64,000 bases of DNA from contig DASW01000003.1 of the NCBI GenBank assembly GCA_002503985.1, positions 186,001 through 250,000 of the forward strand. The letters are read 5' to 3'. Both the position numbers and the translations under genes were made by a program. The notes beneath the pieces are model-generated. The model worked only from the letters and a program-made list of their open reading frames with translations. It did no database searches and was not told the origin of the DNA. This DNA is from Thermoplasmata archaeon UBA61. Lineage in GTDB: Archaea > Thermoplasmatota > Thermoplasmata > Lutacidiplasmatales > UBA184. This document shows positions 50,202 through 58,678 of the stretch, one piece after another; the stretch's first letter is position 1, and the number at the start of each line of letters is the position of its first letter.

Positions 50202-50444
50202 AACCGTCCGCTCCGGCCCGTGGAGGGCATCGGCCGCTTAACGGTTGGGGAGTTCGACCGGTCCGGCGGAGCGAGCGCGACCGTCCGTCGCTCTACGCGC
50301 GCGTCCGATGCCGTACGAAGCGTCGCGTCGGTTTTCGAGGAGAAACACCGCTCTCTGACGGTCCCGGACCTTCGCGCGCGCGAGCGCTTATATAGGGCAC
50401 CCTTCTCCCCCGCCCGCACCGGAGGCAGGACCTCCTATCGACCC
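50202..50444. other. Intergenic region carrying the ribosomal-protein operon promoter
   Basis: About 240 bp between divergent tdh and the L3 gene. The only strong element is the TATA box at 50386-50395. I see no coding frame or RNA gene. Confidence 0.5.
50386..50395 (+). promoter_or_regulatory. Strong TATA box of the ribosomal-protein operon
   Basis: 'gcttatatag', about 55 nt before ATG 50445. Expected start near 50416; the short leader contains 'ggaggcagga' as the ribosome-binding site. Confidence 0.7.
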
Positions 50445-51446
50445 ATGGCTCGACGGCATCGCCCGAGGCGAGGATCCCTCGCATTCTCCCCCCGCTCCCG
50501 GGCCGTGAGGCCCGTTCCGAGGGTCCGTTCTTGGGCTCCCGGAGCGAAACCGGTCGCGATCGAGGGATTCGCCGGCTTCAAGGTCGGCATGACCCACGCC
50601 TTCATTGTGGATTACCGCAAGCGGTCGACCACCGCGGGCCAGGAAGTATCCATCCCCGTGACCGTGGTCGAGGTCCCCCCCCTGCGGGTCGTAGCCGCCC
50701 GCCTGTACGCGCGCAACCCCTACGGCGCGCGCGTCGTCTCCGAGGTCTGGGCGACCGGCCTGGCGGAGGAGCTCTCGCGGCGGATCCCGAAGCACCCCGC
50801 GAGCCCACCCGAGGCCCTCGAGGCGTTCGGGAAGGCCCCAGGGGACGAAGTGCGCCTCATCGTCCACACGCAACCGCAGCTCATCACCGGGACCGGTTCG
50901 AAGACGCCCAACCTGTTCGAGGTCCGGGTCTCGGGAGACAAGTTCGACGAGCGTCGGGCCTTCGCGCTCGAGCAGCTCGGCCAGGAGGTCCCCGCCGACC
51001 GGCTGACCAAGGAAGGGGAGTTCCTGGACGTCATCGGGGTCACCAAGGGGTTCGGGTTCCAAGGCCACATCCAGCGGTGGGGCGTGAAGCTCCAGCCCCG
51101 CAAGAACTCGAAGCACCGGAGGATGATCGGAACCCTCGGACCCCACAATCCGAGCTTCGTCACCTACCGGATCCCCCAGGCCGGCCAGCAAGGCTACCAC
51201 CGCCGCACCCAGTTCAACATGCGGGTCCTCAAGATCGTCCGTGACCCGCGCGCGGACCCCATCACGCCCGCCGGTGGGTTCCCGCACTATGGAGAGGTCC
51301 AGAGCGCGTGCATCGTCCTCCACGGCTCGCTTCCTGGGCCCGCGAAGCGTCTTCTGAGGTTCCGCGCCCCGATGCGGAGCCACGTCACCTCGGTCGAGAA
51401 GGTCGACCTGCGCTACTTCAGCACCCGTTCGAAGCAGGGAGCCTGA
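50445..51446 (+). CDS. rpl3: Large-subunit ribosomal protein L3 (uL3)
   Basis: A 333-residue archaeal uL3, the usual archaeal length and longer than bacterial L3. It starts at ATG 50445 with an SD-like 'ggaggcagga' about 15 nt upstream; earlier in-frame codons run through the promoter. The basic start 'RRHRPRRGSLAF' and the long loop 'GVTKGFGFQGHIQRWGVK' that reaches the peptidyl-transferase centre are present. 'GTLGPHNPSFVTYRIPQAG' is also typical. First gene of the long operon; L4 follows after 2 bp. Confidence 0.97.
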   Translation: MARRHRPRRGSLAFSPRSRAVRPVPRVRSWAPGAKPVAIEGFAGFKVGMTHAFIVDYRKRSTTAGQEVSIPVTVVEVPPLRVVAARLYARNPYGARVVSEVWATGLAEELSRRIPKHPASPPEALEAFGKAPGDEVRLIVHTQPQLITGTGSKTPNLFEVRVSGDKFDERRAFALEQLGQEVPADRLTKEGEFLDVIGVTKGFGFQGHIQRWGVKLQPRKNSKHRRMIGTLGPHNPSFVTYRIPQAGQQGYHRRTQFNMRVLKIVRDPRADPITPAGGFPHYGEVQSACIVLHGSLPGPAKRLLRFRAPMRSHVTSVEKVDLRYFSTRSKQGA

Positions 51447-51448
51447 CG

Positions 51449-52282
51449 ATGTCGGACGCTCCCGCGGAAGAACGGCCCTCTCCCGCCGAGCGGGCCACGC
51501 CCCACCACCGGGTCCACTCGGTCGGCCTCGATGGAAAGCCGGGGGTCGTGGTCGCACTCCCGCTCGCCTTCTCCACCCCCGTGCGCCACGACCTCATCGC
51601 GCGAGCGGTCGTCGCCGCCCAGACGCACCGCCGGCAGCCGTACGGGACGAGCCCGACCGCCGGCGCCCGGCACTCGGTTCAGTGGTCCGGCAAGGGGAAG
51701 GGCGTCGCGCGCACGCCGAGGCTGATGGACTCGATGCGCGGCGCACAGGCCCCGAACACCGTCGGCGGCCGCGCGGCCCACCCTCCGAAGGTCGAGCGGA
51801 TCTGGGCGAAGAAGATCAACCGCAAGGAGCGGCGCCTGGCGTTCGCTTCCGCCCTCGCCGCCACCCGGGAATCGAAGCTCGCTACGGACCGGGGGCACAT
51901 GCTCCCTCACGCCATCCACCTCCCCGTCGTCGTCGACGACCCGGTCGAAGAGATCGGACGCACTCAAGACGCCCGCCTCCTCCTCGAGCGGCTCAAGCTC
52001 TGGGACGATGTCGAGCGCGCCCGCGCCGGCACGCACCTCCGGGCCTCGGGCCGGGCCCGACGGCGAGGCCGCGTCCGCCGCACGCCCCGAAGCCTCCTCC
52101 TGGTGACGAGCGGCCCCGGGAAAGCGCTCGGGTTCCGGAACCTCGCGGGCGTCGAAGTCGTCCCCGCGCGACGCCTCGCGACCGAGGACCTCGCCCCCGG
52201 CGGCGCGGCCGGTCGTCTGACCCTCTTCTCCCGTGCGGCCGTCGAGTCCCTGCGCGAGCGTCTCGGGGAGGTCGCGCCATGA
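51449..52282 (+). CDS. rpl4: Large-subunit ribosomal protein L4 (uL4, archaeal L1e)
   Basis: A 277-residue uL4 read from ATG 51449. Archaeal/eukaryotic features are the extended loop 'GTSPTAGARHSVQWSGKGKG' region feeding into the exit tunnel and 'GGRAAHPPKVERIWAKKINR'. The first 25 residues are an acidic Ser/Pro-rich addition before the usual start. The stop overlaps the next start (ATGA). L4 binds 23S rRNA domain I and lines the tunnel constriction. Confidence 0.95.
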   Translation: MSDAPAEERPSPAERATPHHRVHSVGLDGKPGVVVALPLAFSTPVRHDLIARAVVAAQTHRRQPYGTSPTAGARHSVQWSGKGKGVARTPRLMDSMRGAQAPNTVGGRAAHPPKVERIWAKKINRKERRLAFASALAATRESKLATDRGHMLPHAIHLPVVVDDPVEEIGRTQDARLLLERLKLWDDVERARAGTHLRASGRARRRGRVRRTPRSLLLVTSGPGKALGFRNLAGVEVVPARRLATEDLAPGGAAGRLTLFSRAAVESLRERLGEVAP

Positions 52283-52542
52283 CGAGCGTCCGCCACCGCA
52301 TCATCCTGCACGCCTACGTCACCGAGAAGTCGATGGACGAGATGGAGCGGCAGAACAAGCTCGAGTTCGTCGTCGACCGGCGCGCGAACCGCGCCGAGAT
52401 CCGTAGGGCGGTCGAATCCACCTATCAGTGCAAGGTGCAGAAGATCACGGTGAAGATCGTCCGGAGCGGGAAGATCGCCACGGTACGGTTCACGAAGGAC
52501 TTCTCCGCCGAGGACATCGGCGGACGGGCGGGAGTGTTCTAA
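52279..52542 (+). CDS. rpl23: Large-subunit ribosomal protein L23 (uL23)
   Basis: An 87-residue uL23 starting at ATG 52279, overlapping L4 by 4 nt. 'AYVTEKSMDEMERQNKLEFVV' and 'AEIRRAVESTYQCKVQKITV' match the compact archaeal form near the tunnel exit, where the protein contacts signal recognition particle and SecY. The Cys in 'YQCKV' is a small local change. The stop shares a base with the L2 start. Confidence 0.95.
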   Translation: MTSVRHRIILHAYVTEKSMDEMERQNKLEFVVDRRANRAEIRRAVESTYQCKVQKITVKIVRSGKIATVRFTKDFSAEDIGGRAGVF

Positions 52543-53270
52543 TGGGAAAGCGCATCATTTCGCGTCGGCGCGGCAGCGGCACCGGCCGGTACCGGTCGCC
52601 GAGCCACCGCCACCACGGCGCGGTCTACCACCCTTCGCCCACCATCGTTGGGGAAGGGACGGTCATCTCGATCCTCCCGGCCCCCGGGCGGTCCGCCCCC
52701 GTGGCCGAGGTCCTTGCCCCCGAGGGCTCGACCGTCCGGATCCTCGCGACGGCCGGTCTCGCGACCGGCGACACGGTGGCGTTCCAGGAAGGGAAGCTCG
52801 ACCGGGGGTCGATCCTTCCGCTGGGGAAGATCCCGGACGGAACGCTCGTCTCGAACCTCGAGGTCAAGCCGTTCGACGGGGGCCGCCTGGTGCGGGTCGC
52901 CGGCGCGAGCGCGCTCGTGGTGGCGCACTCGGGTTCCGACGTCACGGTCCAGCTCCCGTCCGGCGCCTTCAAGCAACTGCTCGCGACGTGCCGCGCCCAG
53001 GTCGGCGCGGTCGGAGGCGGGGGCCGAAAGGAGCGACCGATCATCAAGGCCGGCAAGAAGTACTGGGCGACGCGCACGCTGGCCCGCCAGCCGTTCAAGG
53101 TCCGAGGGGTCGCCATGAACCCCGTCAACCACCCGTTCGGCGGCGGGGCCCACCAGCACGTTGGGCGCCCGAGCACCGTATCGAGCGGGACCTGGCCAGG
53201 GGCGAAGGTCGGGCGGTTTTCGCGCTCGGCCCGGAAGAAGCGCCAGCTCCGAGAAGGGAGAGGTAGGTAG
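52542..53270 (+). CDS. rpl2: Large-subunit ribosomal protein L2 (uL2)
   Basis: A 242-residue uL2. 'RRRGSGTGRYRSPSHRHHG' is the archaeal start, and 'GVAMNPVNHPFGGGAHQH' holds the conserved His that lies close to the peptidyl-transferase centre. Middle barrel 'LKPFDGGRLVRVAG'-type sequence is normal. The gene ends in TAG, showing that TAG is an ordinary stop in this genome. S19 follows after 5 bp with an SD in 'aggtaggag'. Confidence 0.96.
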   Translation: MGKRIISRRRGSGTGRYRSPSHRHHGAVYHPSPTIVGEGTVISILPAPGRSAPVAEVLAPEGSTVRILATAGLATGDTVAFQEGKLDRGSILPLGKIPDGTLVSNLEVKPFDGGRLVRVAGASALVVAHSGSDVTVQLPSGAFKQLLATCRAQVGAVGGGGRKERPIIKAGKKYWATRTLARQPFKVRGVAMNPVNHPFGGGAHQHVGRPSTVSSGTWPGAKVGRFSRSARKKRQLREGRGR

Positions 53271-53275
53271 GAGCC

Positions 53276-53701
53276 ATGCCGAAGGCCCGTCGCGCAAAGA
53301 AGGTCGAGGCCCGCCGCAAGCGGGAGTTCACCCTGCGGGGGAAGACCCTGCCCGAGCTCCAGGCGATGAGCCTGGAAGACCTCACGAAGGTGCTCACCGC
53401 CCGCGCCCGCCGGTCGATCCGCCGCGGGTTCAATTCGGAAACGACCCTCTTCTTCGAGGCGATGCGCACCTCCGCCCCGGGGAAGACCGTGCGCACCCAC
53501 TGTCGGGACGCCCTCGTGCTCCCGGAGCACGTGGGCCGCCACGTCGCCATCCACAACGGCAAGGAGTTCAAGGATATCGAGGTCCGACCCGAGATGATCG
53601 GACACTACTTCGGGGAGTTCGCGCTCACCCGCCGGTTCGAGAAGCACTCGGGCCCGGGCGTCGGCGCGACGCGCTCGTCGAAGTTCATGCCGCTGAAGTG
53701 A
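53276..53701 (+). CDS. rps19: Small-subunit ribosomal protein S19 (uS19)
   Basis: A 141-residue uS19 of archaeal length. The head-binding core is recognisable in 'TVRTHCRDALVLPEHVG', 'VAIHNGKEFKDIEV' and 'MIGHYFGEFALTR'. The N-terminal 50 residues are the basic archaeal/eukaryotic extension ('RRAKKVEARRKREFTLRG'). It sits in the 30S head at the A-site bridge. Confidence 0.95.
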   Translation: MPKARRAKKVEARRKREFTLRGKTLPELQAMSLEDLTKVLTARARRSIRRGFNSETTLFFEAMRTSAPGKTVRTHCRDALVLPEHVGRHVAIHNGKEFKDIEVRPEMIGHYFGEFALTRRFEKHSGPGVGATRSSKFMPLK

Positions 53702-53717
53702 GGAGGGAGGTCGGACG

Positions 53718-54176
53718 ATGAAGGGCTACACCTACCGGGCCGAGTCGGGCGTCAACGTCGCCCGGGCCCGCGGCGTGGAGGTACCCATCTCTCCGAAGAA
53801 GACGTACGAGATCCTGAACGCGATCCGGGGTCTCCCGGTCGACCGGGCGACGACGATCCTCGAGGAGGCGATCGCCCTCCGCCACGCCATCCCGTTCCGT
53901 CGCTACAACCAGGAGACGGCGCACCACGTCGGCACCGGCCCGGGACGCTACGCGAAGAAGGTCGCGCAGAACATCCTCAAGGTCCTCGAGAACGCCGCCG
54001 AGAACGCGGAGTACGAGGGGATGGACGCCGACCGCCTCTTCATCAAGACCGCCGCGAGCAGCCGGGGCCGCATCCGCAAGGCGAGCATGCCGCGCGCCCA
54101 CGGACGGGCGACGGCGTGGAACGAGCAGACGACCCACATCGAGATCGTGCTCGCCGAGCGCAAGGAGGCCGCATGA
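53718..54176 (+). CDS. rpl22: Large-subunit ribosomal protein L22 (uL22)
   Basis: A 152-residue uL22. 'ISPKKTYEILNAIRGLPVDR' is the family core and the hairpin that reaches into the exit tunnel is 'ASSRGRIRKASMPRAHGRA', with the archaeal insert around 'TGPGRYAKKVAQNIL'. An SD 'ggaggtcgg' precedes the ATG. It overlaps S3 by 4 nt. Confidence 0.95.
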   Translation: MKGYTYRAESGVNVARARGVEVPISPKKTYEILNAIRGLPVDRATTILEEAIALRHAIPFRRYNQETAHHVGTGPGRYAKKVAQNILKVLENAAENAEYEGMDADRLFIKTAASSRGRIRKASMPRAHGRATAWNEQTTHIEIVLAERKEAA

Positions 54177-54865
54177 CCGCCGAGCGCAAGGTGATCCAGG
54201 AGCAGATGCGCCGCGTCCTCCTCAAGGACTACCTCGTCCAAGAGAGCGCGCGGGCCGGCTTCGGGGGCCTCGACATCACCCGCACCCCGATGGGAACGCG
54301 CGTGACGCTGATCTGCGAGCGCCCGGGGATCCTCATCGGCCACCGCGGCGAGCTCATCAAGCGACTCACCGAGGACATCCACGCCCGGTTCCAGCTCGAT
54401 AACCCTCAGATCGAGGTCCAGGAGGAGCGCGCGCCGAGCTTGAACGCCCAACTGATGAGCGAGAAGCTCGCCTCGACCCTGGAGCGCGGCTGGCACTTCC
54501 GTCGGGCCGGTCACTCGACCGTTCGGCGGATCATGGAGGCCGGCGCCCGCGGCTGCCAGGTGATCCTTTCGGGAAAGCTCACCGGCGAGCGTCACCGCAC
54601 CGAGCGGTTCAAGGCCGGGACGATCAAGTACTGCGGAGAAGCGGTCCATCTCTGGATCGACAAGGGGTTCTACCAGGCACGGCTCAAGCCCGGCGCCATC
54701 GGCGTCAACGTCTGGATCATGCGCCCGACGGCGAAGCTCCCCGACGAGATCGTCGTGAAGGGGGTCGCCGACCGCCCCAAGCCGATCCCCGTCGAGCTCC
54801 CGCCGGTCGAGGAGGTCCCCGCCGTGCCGCTGGGACCCGAGCTGGAGGCACCGGACGTACCATGA
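54173..54865 (+). CDS. rps3: Small-subunit ribosomal protein S3 (uS3)
   Basis: A 230-residue uS3 read from ATG 54173. The KH domain carries 'CERPGILIGHRGELIKRL' with its GxxG loop variant, and the C-domain has 'GARGCQVILSGKLTGER' and 'HLWIDKGFYQARLKPGAIG'. A 30-residue Pro/Glu/Val-rich tail follows. The protein sits at the mRNA entry. Overlaps L22 and L29 by 4 nt each. Confidence 0.95.
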   Translation: MTAERKVIQEQMRRVLLKDYLVQESARAGFGGLDITRTPMGTRVTLICERPGILIGHRGELIKRLTEDIHARFQLDNPQIEVQEERAPSLNAQLMSEKLASTLERGWHFRRAGHSTVRRIMEAGARGCQVILSGKLTGERHRTERFKAGTIKYCGEAVHLWIDKGFYQARLKPGAIGVNVWIMRPTAKLPDEIVVKGVADRPKPIPVELPPVEEVPAVPLGPELEAPDVP

Positions 54866-55086
54866 CGCTTCAGCGGATGAAGGACCTGAGAAGCCTCACG
54901 GACGAGGAGCTCCTGCGTCGGATCGCCGACGACGAGAACCTCCTCCTTCGGGAGCGCGGAGTGGCCGCCATGGGTGGCGCGCCGCCGAGCCCGGGCCGCA
55001 TGCGGGCCCTGAGGACCAACGTCGCCCGTGCCCTGACCGTTCTGAGCGAGCGCGCCAACGCCCCCCGGGAGGCCCGCCGTCCGTAG
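54862..55086 (+). CDS. rpl29: Large-subunit ribosomal protein L29 (uL29)
   Basis: A 74-residue helical hairpin protein, 'MKDLRSLTDEELLRRIADDE' then 'MRALRTNVARALTVLSERA', with a Gly/Pro loop between them slightly longer than usual ('RGVAAMGGAPPSPG'). It lies beside L23 at the tunnel exit. It overlaps S3 by 4 nt and precedes the RNase P subunit gene. Confidence 0.92.
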   Translation: MTLQRMKDLRSLTDEELLRRIADDENLLLRERGVAAMGGAPPSPGRMRALRTNVARALTVLSERANAPREARRP

Positions 55087-55105
55087 GAGGCGAGTAGGTG
55101 AGTCG

Positions 55106-55432
55106 ATGCCGAAGGAACCCCACTCCCACACCGCCCTCTCCCGCGTCGAGCGAGAGGCCCTCGCCGGAGAGATTCTGGGCGCATCGGTCTCGTTCCCGGC
55201 GTCGCCCGCGCTTCGCGAGCCCGTCACCGGGACCCTCATCGACGAGTCCCTCTCCACCTTCACCGTCCGCCTCACCGGCACCTCGCGTGCGGTGCGCGTC
55301 CCGAAGGTCGGCGTCGAGGGCACGATCGCTCTCGCGTCGGGAGAGTTATCGTTAATAGGGGACACCCTACGCGTGCGGCCCGAGGACCGCACGAAACGCC
55401 TACTCTCAGGCGGTTCTCGGAGGCTCTCATGA
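55106..55432 (+). CDS. rnp1: Ribonuclease P protein component 1 (Rpp29/Pop4 homologue)
   Basis: A 108-residue protein in the place where archaeal operons carry rnp1, between L29 and S17. The Sm-like barrel is visible: 'LAGEILGASVSFPASP', 'PVTGTLIDESLSTFTVRL', 'VRVPKVGVEGTIAL' and 'SLIGDTLRVRPEDRTKRL', the last being the best-conserved segment. With Rnp4 it supports the RNase P RNA in 5' tRNA maturation, relevant to the unusual tRNA genes here. Overlaps S17 by 4 nt. Confidence 0.9.
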   Translation: MPKEPHSHTALSRVEREALAGEILGASVSFPASPALREPVTGTLIDESLSTFTVRLTGTSRAVRVPKVGVEGTIALASGELSLIGDTLRVRPEDRTKRLLSGGSRRLS

Positions 55433-55857
55433 CCCCAACCCGTGCTCCGTCCGCTCGCCGGGCCCGGGACATCGGCCTCGACGTGCGCGCGCCGAAGGCG
55501 CGCTGCGACGATCGGCACTGCCCGTTCCACGGGCGCCTCCCGGTCCGGGGCCAGGTCCTCGAAGGGACGGTCGTCTCGACGGGGATGCAGCGCACCGCGG
55601 TCGTAGAACGCACGCTCCTCCACTACGTGGCGAAGTTCGAACGCTACGAGAAGCGCCGCCGTCGCTATCTGGCGCACGCGCCCCCGTGCCTCAACGTCCC
55701 GGTCGGCCACCGCGTGCGGATCGCCGAGACGCGTCCGCTCTCCAAGCTCGTCTCCTTCTGCATCGTTGAGGACCTCGGCGAGGCGGCCCACCGCGTGCGC
55801 GGCGAGGAGCCGGTCGAGACCCCGACCGAGCCCGAGGCCGCGGAGGAGAAGCCATGA
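55429..55857 (+). CDS. rps17: Small-subunit ribosomal protein S17 (uS17)
   Basis: A 142-residue uS17, longer than bacterial S17. '[20 protein letters not shown]' and '[17 protein letters not shown]' with '[18 protein letters not shown]' are diagnostic of the archaeal form. Two Cys in '[10 protein letters not shown]' lie in the archaeal N-terminal extension. A 22-residue Glu/Pro-rich tail ends the chain. Overlaps L14 by 4 nt. Confidence 0.95.
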   Translation: MTPTRAPSARRARDIGLDVRAPKARCDDRHCPFHGRLPVRGQVLEGTVVSTGMQRTAVVERTLLHYVAKFERYEKRRRRYLAHAPPCLNVPVGHRVRIAETRPLSKLVSFCIVEDLGEAAHRVRGEEPVETPTEPEAAEEKP

Positions 55858-56252
55858 AGGGCCTCGCGGGCCGCCGGGGCCGGTCGCTCCCAAAGGGGGC
55901 GCGGCTCGAATGCGTCGACAACACTGGCGCGAAGGTCGTCGAGATCATCGCCGTGCGCAACTGGCACGGCACGCACCGCCGCTATCCCCGGGCCGGGATC
56001 GCCGACCTCATCATCGTCTCCGTCAAGAAAGGAACTCCCGAGATGCGGCGCCAGGTCCTGCACGCCGTCATTATCCGCGCCCGCGCGCCGTTCCGACGGG
56101 CGGACGGGACACGGGTCCAGTTCGAGGACAACGCCGCCGTCATCACGACCGAGACCGGGGAGATCAAGGGCTCCCAGATCAAGGGGCCCGTTGCGAAGGA
56201 GGCCGCCGAACGTTGGCCGCGGATCGCGGCGGCGTCGTCGATCATCCTGTAG
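55854..56252 (+). CDS. rpl14: Large-subunit ribosomal protein L14 (uL14)
   Basis: A 132-residue uL14. '[20 protein letters not shown]' is the core signature, followed by '[20 protein letters not shown]' and '[22 protein letters not shown]'. It binds 23S rRNA and contacts L19e and translation factors. Normal archaeal length. An 'aggagga' SD lies between it and L24. Confidence 0.96.
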   Translation: MKGLAGRRGRSLPKGARLECVDNTGAKVVEIIAVRNWHGTHRRYPRAGIADLIIVSVKKGTPEMRRQVLHAVIIRARAPFRRADGTRVQFEDNAAVITTETGEIKGSQIKGPVAKEAAERWPRIAAASSIIL

Positions 56253-56266
56253 GAGGACACCCACCG

Positions 56267-56860
56267 ATGAAGCTCTCTCCCCACTCTCCGCGGCGCCAGA
56301 GAAAGGCGCTCTACACCGCCGATACGTTCGAGCGACGGATCCGGATGACCGTCCCACTCTCTCGGGAGCTCCGCTCCCGCTTCCACCGCCGTTCGGTGCC
56401 GGTCCGCAAGGGCGACACCGTCCGCGTCCTCTCGGGCAGCTACGCCGGCCGGGAGGAACGCGTCGCGCGGATCGACCGCCGGGGCTACTCGGTCACGCTC
56501 GACAACGTCACGCTGAAGACCGCGGACGAGAAGATGAAGCCGCTCTCGCTCGGCGTCGGCCATCTCGTCATCACGCGGCTCAACCTTTCCGACCCCTGGC
56601 GCCGCCGCTCGATGCGCGTGCGGGAAGAGGATGTCACGCCCGAGGAGCGCGGCGAGAAGGTGGACGAAGAGGAGGCGCCCGAGGTCGAGGCGGCTCCCGC
56701 CGTGGCGCCCCCGGCCGCCGAGAGCGTTCCGGAGCCCGAGAAGACACCCACGCCGGATGATGTTCCCGCCCCGGAGGACGTCAAGGAGCCCGAGGAAGCT
56801 CCCGCCAAGCCCCCGCGACGCGCCCGCGCGAAGCCGCCCACGAAGGAGGGTGATGAATGA
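56267..56860 (+). CDS. rpl24: Large-subunit ribosomal protein L24 (uL24) with long acidic tail
   Basis: A 197-residue protein; archaeal L24 is usually about 120-150. The first 120 residues are normal: 'RRQRKALYTADTFERRIRM', the KOW motif 'VRKGDTVRVLSGSYAGREER' and 'GVGHLVITRLNLSD'. From about 125 a Glu/Pro/Ala/Val-rich tail of some 70 residues follows, ending basic ('RRARAKPPTK'). Such tails are seen in some GC-rich archaea. Start at ATG 56267 after an 'aggagga' SD. Overlaps S4e by 4 nt. Confidence 0.93.
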   Translation: MKLSPHSPRRQRKALYTADTFERRIRMTVPLSRELRSRFHRRSVPVRKGDTVRVLSGSYAGREERVARIDRRGYSVTLDNVTLKTADEKMKPLSLGVGHLVITRLNLSDPWRRRSMRVREEDVTPEERGEKVDEEEAPEVEAAPAVAPPAAESVPEPEKTPTPDDVPAPEDVKEPEEAPAKPPRRARAKPPTKEGDE

Positions 56861-57573
56861 CATTCCGTCTGAAGCGCCGGGCCGCTCCCCGGAGCTGGAC
56901 CGTCCCCCGCAAGGGGACGAAGTGGCTGAAGCGCCCGGCCCCCGGGCCGCACGCCCAGGACCAATCGATCCCGCTCCTCCTCGTTCTGAGAGACCTGCGA
57001 CACGTGGTCACGAGCACCCGCGAGGCGCGGATGCTCTTGCGCTCGGGCGCGGTCAAGGTCGATGGGAAGGTCGCGCACGACCTCTCCCGCGGCCTCGGCC
57101 TGATGGACACCCTCTCGTTCGCCGCTCCGCTTGACGCCCACTTTAGGGTCGTCAAGGACCGGCGCGGGAAGCTCATCCTCGTCCCGATCCCTTCCACCGA
57201 GGCGACCGTCAAGATCGGACGGGTCCGCTTCAAGCATGCCGTGACCGGGGGCCGGGTCGAGGTGACGCTACACGACGGGAGGAATCTCCTCGTGCCGGCG
57301 ACGACCCCGTACCGGGTCGGCGACTCGGTCAAGATCGCGCTCCCCGAGCAGAAGGTCGTGGAGCACCTTCCCCTCGCCCCGGGGTCCCTCGCCTACGTGG
57401 CGGGCGGCTCCCATGTCGGGGAGCTCGCGCGGGTCGAACGGGTTGAGGTCCGGAACTCCTCCCAACCGAACCTGGTCCACTTCAAAGAAGGGTTCTCGAC
57501 CGTCAAGGAGTACGTGTACGTTGTCGGCCAGAACACCCCCGAGATTACGCTCGCGGAGGGAGTGGACCGATGA
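56857..57573 (+). CDS. rps4e: Small-subunit ribosomal protein S4e (eS4)
   Basis: A 238-residue archaeal/eukaryotic-specific protein. 'FRLKRRAAPRSWTVPRKGTKW' opens the family, an S4-type RNA-binding module follows ('DLRHVVTSTREARMLLRSGAV' with 'VDGKVAHD'), and a KOW segment 'GGSHVGELARVERVE' lies near the end. Its presence between L24 and L5 is a strong archaeal operon marker. Overlaps both neighbours by 4 nt. Confidence 0.96.
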   Translation: MTFRLKRRAAPRSWTVPRKGTKWLKRPAPGPHAQDQSIPLLLVLRDLRHVVTSTREARMLLRSGAVKVDGKVAHDLSRGLGLMDTLSFAAPLDAHFRVVKDRRGKLILVPIPSTEATVKIGRVRFKHAVTGGRVEVTLHDGRNLLVPATTPYRVGDSVKIALPEQKVVEHLPLAPGSLAYVAGGSHVGELARVERVEVRNSSQPNLVHFKEGFSTVKEYVYVVGQNTPEITLAEGVDR

Positions 57574-58133
57574 GCGCCCCTCCGTTCGCCGCCGCCGCGC
57601 CGCCCCCGGCGAGCCCGCCGGGAGCGAACCCGTACCGCGCCGTTCGCGTCATCAAGGTCGTGGTGAACGCCGGGGTCGGCGAGTCCGGCGAGCCCCGTAC
57701 GAAGGCCGAGAAGGTCCTGAAGATGGTCACGCACCAGAAGCCGGTCGCCACCCGGTCCCACTCCACGAACCGCGACTTCGGCATCCGCCAGGGTCAGGAG
57801 ATCGGGGCAAAGGTCACCCTTCGGGGGGACGCGGCGATGGACTTCCTGCGACGTGCGTTCGAGGCCCGCGACAAGCAGTTCGACGTCGACTCGATCGACC
57901 GGAACGGGAACTTCTCCTTCGGGATCGCGGACTACACAGACTTCTCCGGGCAGAAGTACGACCCGGCGATCGGCATCCACGGGATGGACATCGCGGTCGA
58001 GATGGGCCGCGCCGGCCACCGGATCCGCAACCGTCGACTTCAAACGCGGCCGCTCCCGAAGGCCCTCCGCTCGACGAAGGAGGAGACCCGCCACTTCCTC
58101 GTTTCCACGCTGGGGGTGACGCTCCTTGAGTGA
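57570..58133 (+). CDS. rpl5: Large-subunit ribosomal protein L5 (uL5)
   Basis: A 187-residue uL5. An Ala/Pro-rich start of about 20 residues precedes the core '[16 protein letters not shown]', then '[20 protein letters not shown]', '[15 protein letters not shown]' and '[20 protein letters not shown]'. It binds 5S rRNA and contacts the P-site tRNA. Its 3' end overlaps the short S14 gene by 8 nt. Confidence 0.95.
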   Translation: MSAPPFAAAAPPPASPPGANPYRAVRVIKVVVNAGVGESGEPRTKAEKVLKMVTHQKPVATRSHSTNRDFGIRQGQEIGAKVTLRGDAAMDFLRRAFEARDKQFDVDSIDRNGNFSFGIADYTDFSGQKYDPAIGIHGMDIAVEMGRAGHRIRNRRLQTRPLPKALRSTKEETRHFLVSTLGVTLLE

Positions 58134-58275
58134 GCCTAAGAAGAACTTCGGGCGCAAGGACGGCTGCCTGCGCTGCGACCGCAAGCGCGGGATCGTCCGC
58201 CGCTACGGCCTCCACCTCTGCCGCCAGTGCTTCCGCGAGGTCGCGATGGACCTGGGATTCCGCAAGTACCAGTAA
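58126..58275 (+). CDS. rps14: Small-subunit ribosomal protein S14 (uS14), zinc-binding
   Basis: A 49-residue uS14 starting at TTG 58126 inside the end of the L5 gene. It contains '[13 protein letters not shown]' and '[13 protein letters not shown]', two CxxC pairs about 15 residues apart that bind one zinc ion, and ends 'DLGFRKYQ' as in other archaeal S14. A GTG four bases later is out of frame, so the TTG is the only workable start. It is easily missed because of its size and start codon. It binds in the 30S head. Confidence 0.92.
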   Translation: MSEPKKNFGRKDGCLRCDRKRGIVRRYGLHLCRQCFREVAMDLGFRKYQ

Positions 58276-58288
58276 GGAGGGACGAACG

Positions 58289-58678
58289 ATGCAGATGGAC
58301 CTACTCAACGACGCGCTCGTCACCCTCCGTCACGCCGACCGGGAAGGCAAGCCCCGCGTCGAGCTCGCCCCCACCTCGAAGCTGATCGCCGAGGTGCTCC
58401 GCATCTTTCGGGAACACCACTACATCGAGGAGTTCACGTTCGTGCCGACCGGCCGCGGCGGCAAGTACGACGTCGCGCTCTCCCGTCGGATCAACTACTG
58501 CGGCGTCATCAAGCCGCGGATCTCCGTCGCGTTTGACGGCCTCGAGCGGTTCGAGGCCCGCTTCCTTCCCGCCCAGGACTTCGGGATCCTCGTCCTGTCG
58601 ACGAACCGGGGCGTCCTCTCCCACCAGCAGGCCCGGGAGCTCAAGATCGGAGGTCGGCTGCTCGCCTATGTCTTCTGA
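58289..58678 (+). CDS. rps8: Small-subunit ribosomal protein S8 (uS8)
   Basis: A 129-residue uS8 after an SD 'aaggaggga'. 'DLLNDALVTLRHADREGKPR' begins the family core, with 'HHYIEEFTFVPTGRGGKY' in the middle and the C-terminal 'FGILVLSTNRGVLSHQQA' that binds 16S helix 21. The archaeal C-terminal 'GGRLLAYVF' is intact. Overlaps L6 by 11 nt. Confidence 0.96.
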   Translation: MQMDLLNDALVTLRHADREGKPRVELAPTSKLIAEVLRIFREHHYIEEFTFVPTGRGGKYDVALSRRINYCGVIKPRISVAFDGLERFEARFLPAQDFGILVLSTNRGVLSHQQARELKIGGRLLAYVF